Source: an uncultured Verrucomicrobia subdivision 3 bacterium
Lineage (GTDB): Bacteria; Verrucomicrobiota; Verrucomicrobiae; Limisphaerales; UBA11358
Assembly: GCA_903921455.1 (NCBI GenBank)
Contig: CAIXPZ010000298.1
Span: 1-11,703 of the forward strand
DNA: 11,703 bases
Direction of reading: 5' to 3'
This document shows, in pieces, positions 7,332 to 11,703 of this stretch. How positions within the stretch are numbered: position 1 is the stretch's first letter; every line of letters begins with the position of its first letter. The notes below the pieces were generated by a model. It was not told the DNA's origin. It searched no databases and saw only the letters and a list, made by a program, of their open reading frames with translations. A program made the position numbers and the translations under genes.

Positions 7332-7436
7332 GGAGCGCGGGCTTCAGCCCGCTTCAGCTTTCATCAGCGACAGGTAAGGACCCATTTTATGCGTCCGCCT
7401 CCTAGGCACGTTGAAGCGGCGTAAATGCCGCGCTCC
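7332..7436. repeat. REPIN-like element: two REP hairpins in inverted orientation
   Basis: Imperfect 27-bp terminal inverted repeats lie at 7332-7358 and 7410-7436, both with outer ends GGAGCGCGG/CCGCGCTCC. Each end contains its own hairpin: GCGGGC-TTCA-GCCCGC at 7337-7352 and GCGGC-GTAAAT-GCCGC at 7416-7431. About 50 bp lie between. The element fills the gap between the alpha-galactosidase stop and the DUF202 stop (convergent genes), where it may also act as a two-way terminator, although neither hairpin has a following T-run. REP doublets of this kind are mobilised in trans by RAYT transposases; none is encoded here. Confidence 0.75.
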
Positions 7437-7446
7437 GCCGACTCGA

Positions 7447-7782
7447 TCACCCCAGCAATTGGGCCAGCCGCGCGTGGGTGCGCTTGTATTGGGCGATCAA
7501 CCGGTCGTAGTGCCACATCTTGCGCAGGGCGCGCACGGTCAGATACACCGCCAGCGCGATGAGGCCGAGGTTGATCACCACCAGTGGCACCAGCCAGTGC
7601 AGCACCTCGTGCAGCTCGTAGGCCTTGGAAGTGGCGATGAGCACGCTCAGAACCGAGAGCGGGAAGGCGAAAATGGCGATGCCCGTGCGCAGCGTCGCCA
7701 GCGCCGTGCGCTTCTCCGCGAGCAGCAACTGCATTTCGTTCAGCACCATCGCATCCAAGGGCGGCTCCGGTTGGTCATTCAT
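7447..7782 (-). CDS. DUF202 (YidH-like) inner-membrane protein
   Basis: A 111-residue protein of unknown function. The segment LLLAEKRTALATLRTGIAIF (19-38) matches the DUF202 signature, in which an AxERTxLAxxRT pattern leads into the first helix. Two membrane helices are predicted at ~33-51 and ~62-84, followed by a basic amphipathic tail (ALRKMWHYDRLIAQYKRTH). I chose the ATG at 7782 (MNDQPEPP) because it precedes the conserved domain by a normal distance. The frame stays open upstream through the 21-bp array, with possible starts ATG 8007 and GTG 8049, which would add a Gly-rich heptad extension (for example VAGEKIGVASGAGG). I consider that a repeat artefact, but cannot exclude translation. 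No Shine-Dalgarno is seen at any candidate. The gene converges on the alpha-galactosidase. Confidence 0.75.
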   Translation of the reverse strand: MNDQPEPPLDAMVLNEMQLLLAEKRTALATLRTGIAIFAFPLSVLSVLIATSKAYELHEVLHWLVPLVVINLGLIALAVYLTVRALRKMWHYDRLIAQYKRTHARLAQLLG

Positions 7783-7813
7783 GGCGGGGGCCAACTTACC
7801 ATAAGTCGCCGGA

Positions 7814-8065
7814 AGGGAAACGATTTTACCGCCCGCCACGCCGTTCGTGCCACCAGCCACGCCAATTTTCCCGTCAGCCACGCCGTTCGTGCCGCCAAAC
7901 GCGCCAATTTTCGCGCCAGCCACGCCGTCCGTGCCGCCAACCACGCCAATCTTTTCACCAGCCACGCCGCCTGCGCCGCTAGCCACGCCAATCTTTTCAC
8001 CAGCCATGCCGCCAGCGCCGCTAGCCGCGCCAATATTCCCACCAGCCACGCCAATCTGGCGACGG
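7814..8065 (-). repeat. 21-bp tandem array, 12 units alternating two types (42-bp second-order period)
   Basis: On the plus strand the units begin at 7814 and every 21 bases to 8045, without indels. Type A (7814, 7856, 7898, 7940, 7982, 8024, 8045) carries GCCACGCCAAT followed by a T-run, for example GCCACGCCAATCTTTTCACC at 7940-7960 and 7982-8002 (near-identical copies). Type B (7835, 7877, 7919, 7961, 8003) carries GCCACGCCG followed by a GC-rich half ending GCCGCCA or GCCGCTA. The types strictly alternate except for the final A-A. The unit at 7814 is degenerate but in register. The array ends 31 bp from the DUF202 start and is described as minus-strand because it then reads in the gene's sense. 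It is less diverged than the array at 1144-1584. Confidence 0.9.
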
Positions 8066-8084
8066 TTGGCGGCAGGAATGGCTT

Positions 8085-8139
8085 AAAATGTGGCAAAAAG
8101 GCGGGAAAACGCCCTAACCCTGTTGGAAATGGTCAAAAA
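8085..8139. other. Helically phased A-tracts in a gene-free region (possible intrinsic bend)
   Basis: Runs of A occur at 8085-8088, 8095-8099, 8106-8109, 8127-8129 and 8135-8139. Their centres are about 10.5, 10.5, 20.5 and 9 bp apart, close to the helical repeat expected for additive curvature. They lie just beyond the 21-bp array, on the side away from DUF202. The rest of the gene-free stretch 8140-8350 shows no RNA gene, terminator or promoter that I can support. Confidence 0.4.
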
Positions 8140-8350
8140 GCGACAGTGGACGGGTGGCGGGAGGGGTAAACCGGGTGGATTGCGGTCAACAGCTGGTGGC
8201 TTGGCGGTGCCGTAACCTGCCGCTGGGGAGACCCGCGCGCCAGCCCAGCTTTTGGCTCGACTTCGCTTTTCGGCGAGCCTAGCGTCGCATTATGAAATCG
8301 GACAGGCTACACAGGCCGACGTCAATTATCTGTTTGGCCACTTCACACCT

Positions 8351-8740
8351 ATGAAAATCTCTGTCTTAGTTATATTTTTTTCTTTAGAGATATTGGCGCG
8401 AGCGGAAGACAAGTTGTTTGATGTCAATTTGGCCAAGAATGCCGTTGCAGTGCTTCGGGTTGATGAAGTGGAATCTCAATCAACCAATGGCTTGTTCATT
8501 GACTATTTGGTATGGCCTAAGCAGGTGATTAAAAATGAGTCAGGCGAAAACCTGAACCGCACTTTTGTTGTCCGCCTGCTAAAAGGTAAAGGTCGTATCC
8601 CGACGGGAGGATGCACAATTTATATCGAGAGGTATTGGGCGACAACCAAATCATTCAATAAAACAAAAGGTTTTTGGGTGCTTGTTGGTGGGGATGCTAC
8701 CAATGGAGTGAGTCACGTTAAGAGCGATTATCCGTTATGA
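8351..8740 (+). CDS. Hypothetical secreted/periplasmic protein, AT-rich orphan
   Basis: A 129-residue protein that I do not recognise. MKISVLVIFFSLEILARA (1-18) is a convincing Sec signal peptide with cleavage likely after ARA, so the mature part (EDKLFDVNL...) should lie outside the cytoplasm. The mature chain alternates short hydrophobic beta-like strands (NAVAVLRVDEV, LFIDYLVWPKQVI, RTFVVRLL, GFWVLVGG) with polar turns, suggesting a small all-beta fold. A single Cys (in TGGCTIYIERY) is present. I chose ATG 8351 because the signal peptide begins there; the frame extends upstream to a TTG at 8252 but that segment is unrelated. Base composition is clearly AT-richer than the neighbours, like the other orphan at 4217-4558. 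A 9-bp inverted repeat (TTTGGCCAC at 8333-8341, GTGGCCAAA at 8745-8753) flanks it. No Shine-Dalgarno is present. Confidence 0.6.
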   Translation: MKISVLVIFFSLEILARAEDKLFDVNLAKNAVAVLRVDEVESQSTNGLFIDYLVWPKQVIKNESGENLNRTFVVRLLKGKGRIPTGGCTIYIERYWATTKSFNKTKGFWVLVGGDATNGVSHVKSDYPL

Positions 8741-8814
8741 GACCGTGGCCAAATATGAAGATAGGCTGCAACCCCTACCATTCCCGCTCCGCCGTTCCAT
8801 CGCATCTCCGCAGC

Positions 8815-8851
8815 AAAAAAACCGGCGAACGGAACTTTCCGTTCGCCGGTT
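8815..8851 (-). terminator. Rho-independent terminator of the metK-ahcY transcript
   Basis: A near-perfect stem of up to 15 bp (ACCGGCGAACGGAA at 8821-8834 pairing with TTCCGTTCGCCGGT at 8837-8850, extended by 8820/8851) is bordered by an A-run at 8815-8821. On the minus strand this reads as a hairpin followed by a T-run. It lies ~65 nt beyond the ahcY stop, with a REP doublet in between. Confidence 0.9.
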
Positions 8852-8853
8852 GG

Positions 8854-8913
8854 TTGTAGCGGCGCTCTGTGAGCGCCGTAAAATTGTGCGTCGGTCATAG
8901 ACCGCCGCTACAA
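8854..8913. repeat. REPIN-like element between ahcY and its terminator
   Basis: Perfect 11-bp terminal inverted repeats lie at 8854-8864 (TTGTAGCGGCG) and 8903-8913. The left hairpin is CGGCGCTC-TGT-GAGCGCCG (8860-8878) and the right hairpin is CGGTC-ATA-GACCG (8892-8904). Comparing the left 25 nt with the reverse complement of the right 25 nt gives four differences, two of which (C/G and G/C) are a compensatory pair in the stem. The element starts 2 nt after the ahcY stop and ends 2 nt before the terminator stem, so it appears to have inserted into the 3' untranslated region without disturbing either. It is a different REP sequence from the element at 7332-7436. Confidence 0.8.
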
Positions 8914-8915
8914 AA

Positions 8916-10385
8916 TCAATAGCGGTAGTGGTCGGGCTTGTAGGGGCCGTCCACGGGGATGCCCAGGTAGTCGGCCTGTTTCTTGGTGAGCTTGGTCAGC
9001 TTCACGCCGATCTTCTCGAGGTGCAGGCGGGCGACTTCTTCGTCCAGAATCTTCGGCAGGCGATAGACGCCGACTTTGGCGCTGGCCTGGTTCTTCCAGA
9101 GGTCGAGCTGGGCGAGCACCTGGTTGGTGAAGCTGTTGGACATGACGAAGCTCGGATGGCCGGTGGCGCAGCCGAGGTTCACGAGCCGGCCTTCGGCGAG
9201 CATGTAGATGCTGCTGCCGCCGATGAAGGTGTATTTGTCCACCTGCGGCTTGATGTTCAATTTCTTCACGCCCTTGGCGTTGTTCAGGCGGTCCACCTGG
9301 ATCTCGTTGTCGAAGTGGCCGATGTTGCAGACGATGGCCTGGTCTTTCATCTTCTGCATGTGTTCGAGGGTGATGATGTCGCAATTGCCGGTGGTGGTGA
9401 CGTAGAGGTCGGCGGTGCCGAGGGTGCTCTCGATGGTGTTGACCTCGAAGCCTTCCATGGCGGCCTGCAGGGCGTTGATGGGGTCGATCTCGGTGACGAT
9501 GACACGGGCGCCGAAGCCGCGCAGGGAGTGGGCGGAGCCTTTGCCGACATCGCCGTAGCCGCAGACGCAGGCGACTTTGCCGGCGATCATGACGTCGGTG
9601 GCGCGCTTGATGCCGTCGGCGAGGGATTCGCGGCAGCCGTAGAGGTTGTCGAACTTGGACTTGGTGACGGAGTCGTTGACGTTGATGGCGGGCACGAGCA
9701 ATTTGCCCTGCTCGAGCATCTGATAGAGGCGATGCACGCCGGTGGTGGTCTCCTCGGAAACGCCCTTCCAGTCTTTCACGACTTCATGCCAGAACCCGGG
9801 GCGCTCCTTGAGGACGCGCTTGAGGAGGTCCTTGATGACCTGTTCCTCGTGCGAGCCGCTCTTGGTGTTGACCCAGTCGCTGCCGTTTTCGAGTTCGTAG
9901 CCTTTGTGGATGAGCAAGGTGGCGTCGCCGCCGTCGTCCACGATGAGCTGCGGGCCTTTCTGGCCGGGGAACGTCAGCGCGCGGAGCGTGAGGTCCCAGT
10001 ATTCTTCGAGCGTCTCGCCTTTCCAGGCGAACACGGGGATGCCGGCGGCCGCGATCGCGGCGGCGGCGTGGTCCTGCGTGGAGAAGATGTTGCAGCTGGC
10101 CCAGCGCACGGACGCGCCGAGTTCCACGAGGGTCTCGATGAGGATGGCCGTCTCGATGGTCATGTGCAGCGAACCGGTGATGCGCACGCCCTTGAGCGGT
10201 TTCAATTTGCCGTATTTCTTGCGGATGGCCATGAGGCCGGGCATTTCATGCTCGGACACCTGGATGGTTTTGCGGCCCCATTCGGCGAGCGCGAGATCGC
10301 GGATGGCGTAGTCGGGCTTGGCCGCGCCGTTGGCGGCGGATTTGAGGATGGTCTTGCGGGACGGGGACAGTTTGATTTTTGACAT
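8916..10385 (-). CDS. ahcY: Adenosylhomocysteinase (S-adenosyl-L-homocysteine hydrolase)
   Basis: This NAD-dependent cytosolic enzyme splits S-adenosylhomocysteine reversibly into adenosine and homocysteine, relieving product inhibition of methyltransferases. The 489 residues show [15 protein letters not shown] (72-86), the substrate loop around [11 protein letters not shown] (102-112), [21 protein letters not shown] (positions 235-255, with the conserved K and D), the NAD-binding loop GYGDVGKG (276-283), [10 protein letters not shown] (353-362) and the C-terminal KPDHYRY with Lys483 and Tyr487 that reach the cofactor of the partner subunit. It carries the ~40-residue insert around 155-205 that distinguishes many bacterial enzymes from the ~430-residue form. 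A basic N-terminal extension of ~20 residues precedes the domain. The ATG at 10385 lacks a Shine-Dalgarno (CACA precedes it). It lies 82 nt downstream of metK on the same strand, so the two form a SAM-cycle operon ending in the terminator at 8815-8851. Confidence 0.97.
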   Translation of the reverse strand: MSKIKLSPSRKTILKSAANGAAKPDYAIRDLALAEWGRKTIQVSEHEMPGLMAIRKKYGKLKPLKGVRITGSLHMTIETAILIETLVELGASVRWASCNIFSTQDHAAAAIAAAGIPVFAWKGETLEEYWDLTLRALTFPGQKGPQLIVDDGGDATLLIHKGYELENGSDWVNTKSGSHEEQVIKDLLKRVLKERPGFWHEVVKDWKGVSEETTTGVHRLYQMLEQGKLLVPAINVNDSVTKSKFDNLYGCRESLADGIKRATDVMIAGKVACVCGYGDVGKGSAHSLRGFGARVIVTEIDPINALQAAMEGFEVNTIESTLGTADLYVTTTGNCDIITLEHMQKMKDQAIVCNIGHFDNEIQVDRLNNAKGVKKLNIKPQVDKYTFIGGSSIYMLAEGRLVNLGCATGHPSFVMSNSFTNQVLAQLDLWKNQASAKVGVYRLPKILDEEVARLHLEKIGVKLTKLTKKQADYLGIPVDGPYKPDHYRY

Positions 10386-10395
10386 TGTGGTTATT

Positions 10396-10459
10396 CGTTA
10401 AATGGTTGAATCGTTTTACGCCGAACCCTTGTAACGATTTAACGTTTCAACGATTCAAC
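10396..10459 (-). repeat. Interleaved inverted repeats in the metK-ahcY spacer
   Basis: Two arm pairs overlap in the order a-b-a'-b'. Arm a is CGTTAAAT (10396-10403) with partner ATTTAACG (10437-10444). Arm b is GTTGAATCGTT (10405-10415) with its perfect partner AACGATTCAAC (10449-10459). The two helices cannot nest, so the transcript would form either one or the other, or a pseudoknot. They occupy most of the 82-nt spacer, and arm a is only 10 nt from the ahcY start. No T-run follows, so this is not a simple terminator. The arms are also variants of one TTGAATCGTT/TTAAATCGTT word, so a dispersed repeat family is an equally good explanation. Confidence 0.6.
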
Positions 10460-10467
10460 GCGGTTGG

Positions 10468-11637
10468 TCACAGGGCTTTCTTGAGCGCGGCCACTTTGTC
10501 GGTCGCTTCCCAGGTGAGATCTTTGTCGTTCTTGCCAAAGTGACCGTAATTGGTGGTCTTGCCGTAGATCGGGCGGCGCAGATTGAGCTGGTCGATGATG
10601 TCCGACGGCTGGAAGCTGAACACGCGGTTCACGGCGCGGATGATCTTGTCGTTGGCCACCGTGTTGGTGCCGAACGTCTCGACGTGCACGCTGACGGGGT
10701 CAGGATGGCCGATGGCGTAGGCGAACTGGAGTTCGCAACGCGAGGCGAGGCCGGCCGCGACGATGTTCTTCGCGACCCAGCGGCCCATGTAGGCGGCGCT
10801 GCGGTCCACCTTCGTCGGGTCTTTCCCGGAGAACGCGCCGCCGCCGTGACGGCCCATGCCGCCGTAGGTGTCCACGATGATCTTGCGGCCGGTCAAGCCG
10901 GTGTCGCCCTGCGGTCCGCCGACGACGAAGCGGCCGGTCGGGTTGATGAGGAATTCCGTCTTGGGCGTGAGCAGATTCTTCGGGAGAACTTTCTTGATGA
11001 CGTTCTCAATGCAGAATTTCTCGATCTCGGCGTGGCTGACATCCGCCGCGTGCTGCGTGGAGATGACAACGTTGGAGATGGCCACCGGCTTGTCGTTTTC
11101 GTAAACGACGGAGACCTGCGACTTCGCATCAGGACGGAGCCAGGCGGCGCCGCCGGCCTTGCGAATGCGCGTGAGTTCGCGGCCGAGACGGTGCGCGAAC
11201 ATGATCGGCGCCGGCATGAGCTCGCGCGTTTCGTTGCACGCGTAGCCAAACATCAGGCCCTGGTCGCCCGCGCCCTGCTTCGCGGTCTTCTTGCCCTTGG
11301 CTTTGCGGGCGTCCACGCCCTGCGCGATGTCGGGGGATTGCTGGGTGACGATGACATTGACGAACACCTTGTCGGCGTGAAACACGTCGTCGTCGTTCAC
11401 GTAGCCGATTTCGCGGATGGCCTTGCGGGCGATGGCGACGAAGTCAAGCTTGGCCTTGGTGGTGATCTCGCCGCCGATGATGGCGACGTTGGACTTCACG
11501 TAAGTCTCGCACGCGACGCGGCTGAACTTGTCCTGCGCCAGGCAGGCGTCCAGCACGGCATCAGAAATGGTATCGGCCACTTTGTCCGGATGGCCTTCGC
11601 CGACGGATTCAGAAGAGAAGATGTAACGGTTGCTCAT
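10468..11637 (-). CDS. metK: S-adenosylmethionine synthetase (methionine adenosyltransferase)
   Basis: This enzyme makes S-adenosylmethionine from methionine and ATP in the cytoplasm, releasing phosphate and pyrophosphate. The 389 residues match the usual ~385-400. The motifs are [20 protein letters not shown] (9-28, with H16 and D18 at the ATP/Mg site), the [12 protein letters not shown] loop (122-133), and the P-loop-like [16 protein letters not shown] (265-280). QGVDA (106-110) and [13 protein letters not shown] (305-317) also fit. The ATG at 11637 gives the conserved N-terminus directly. The leader immediately before it is A-rich (AAAATTAA) with no Shine-Dalgarno. The gene is upstream of ahcY on the same strand with an 82-nt spacer, as expected for coupled production and recycling of the methyl donor. 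Only 66 nt of upstream sequence are in the window, and no SAM riboswitch can be recognised in it. Confidence 0.97.
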   Translation of the reverse strand: MSNRYIFSSESVGEGHPDKVADTISDAVLDACLAQDKFSRVACETYVKSNVAIIGGEITTKAKLDFVAIARKAIREIGYVNDDDVFHADKVFVNVIVTQQSPDIAQGVDARKAKGKKTAKQGAGDQGLMFGYACNETRELMPAPIMFAHRLGRELTRIRKAGGAAWLRPDAKSQVSVVYENDKPVAISNVVISTQHAADVSHAEIEKFCIENVIKKVLPKNLLTPKTEFLINPTGRFVVGGPQGDTGLTGRKIIVDTYGGMGRHGGGAFSGKDPTKVDRSAAYMGRWVAKNIVAAGLASRCELQFAYAIGHPDPVSVHVETFGTNTVANDKIIRAVNRVFSFQPSDIIDQLNLRRPIYGKTTNYGHFGKNDKDLTWEATDKVAALKKAL

Positions 11638-11667
11638 TTAATTTTATGGTTTAACGCCAACAACATA

Positions 11668-11695
11668 TTGACGTATCTGGATAAGATGATATAAC
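11668..11695 (+). promoter_or_regulatory. Sigma-70-like promoter reading out of the window, divergent from metK
   Basis: TTGACG (11668-11673) and TATAAC (11690-11695) each match the sigma-70 consensus at five of six positions, and the 16-bp spacer is acceptable. Transcription would start at about 11702 and serve a plus-strand gene beyond the window. The neighbourhood is AT-rich, so a chance match is possible. The minus-strand promoter of metK itself could not be identified. Confidence 0.4.
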
Positions 11696-11703
11696 AGATT
11701 TCA

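Noticed and set aside
7411..8169. A plus-strand open frame reading SHAVRAA/NHANLFT-type repeats through array 2
   Set aside because: It crosses the REPIN, the DUF202 gene antisense and the array; several frames on both strands are open there for the same arithmetic reason.
8252..8350. Extended TTG start for the orphan secreted protein
   Set aside because: The upstream segment has no signal-peptide or domain character, whereas the ATG at 8351 begins a textbook signal peptide.
8928..11694. Long plus-strand open frames (484 and 384 codons) across ahcY and metK
   Set aside because: Antisense shadows: both minus-strand genes have complete family motifs, and the plus-strand products are biased in composition without recognisable domains.
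11638..11703. SAM riboswitch upstream of metK
   Set aside because: Only 66 nt of leader are available, and no conserved SAM-I, SAM-II or SAM/SAH core or stem set can be recognised in it; the window end prevents a full check.

Overview
The window looks like a GC-rich chromosomal stretch from a free-living Gram-negative bacterium, most likely a member of Verrucomicrobiota (Pedosphaera/Limisphaera-like). This assignment is an inference. It rests on a secreted NPCBM–Ig-like–GH27 alpha-galactosidase, abundant REP-type palindromes between genes, lineage-orphan AT-rich small genes, and no recognisable Shine-Dalgarno sequence in front of any of the nine starts. No 16S rRNA gene or lineage-specific marker is present to settle it.

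Layout, left to right. The 3' part of valS (+) ends at 1068 in a strong hairpin terminator. It is followed by a gene-free ~560-bp region that is almost wholly an indel-free array of degenerate 21-bp units (1144-1584, perhaps from 1102). Then come a CPA2/Kef-type cation:proton antiporter with an RCK-like domain (1704-3416) and an inositol-monophosphatase-family gene 4 nt downstream (3421-4197), probably one operon. Next is a small AT-rich three-helix membrane protein (4217-4558), which overlaps the 3' end of the convergent rdgB/ITPase gene (4494-5222, -). A divergent gene encodes the secreted alpha-galactosidase (5294-7324, +). A REPIN-like double palindrome (7332-7436) separates it from a DUF202 membrane protein (7447-7782, -), whose upstream side is a second 21-bp-period array (7814-8065). 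A second AT-rich orphan, a secreted protein (8351-8740, +), follows. The right end is the methyl-cycle pair metK (10468-11637, -) and ahcY (8916-10385, -). ahcY ends in another REPIN and a strong terminator, both reading on the minus strand.

How the genes work together. metK makes S-adenosylmethionine and ahcY recycles S-adenosylhomocysteine, so the pair forms a compact SAM-cycle operon. valS and rdgB are housekeeping genes (tRNA charging; removal of non-canonical purine nucleotides). The antiporter/IMPase pair suggests ion or osmotic homeostasis, but this is only inferred. The alpha-galactosidase is a stand-alone polysaccharide/oligosaccharide-degrading enzyme.

The most unusual content is the pair of 21-bp-period arrays. 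Both keep exact register without indels, both carry a second-order pattern (11 units = 231 bp in the first, 2 units = 42 bp in the second), and both lie just upstream of a membrane-protein gene. Read in the direction of that gene, both contain TTGGCG-type cores at 21-bp spacing. 21 bp is close to two turns of B-DNA, so a DNA-architecture or protein-scaffold role is a reasonable hypothesis, but nothing here proves function.
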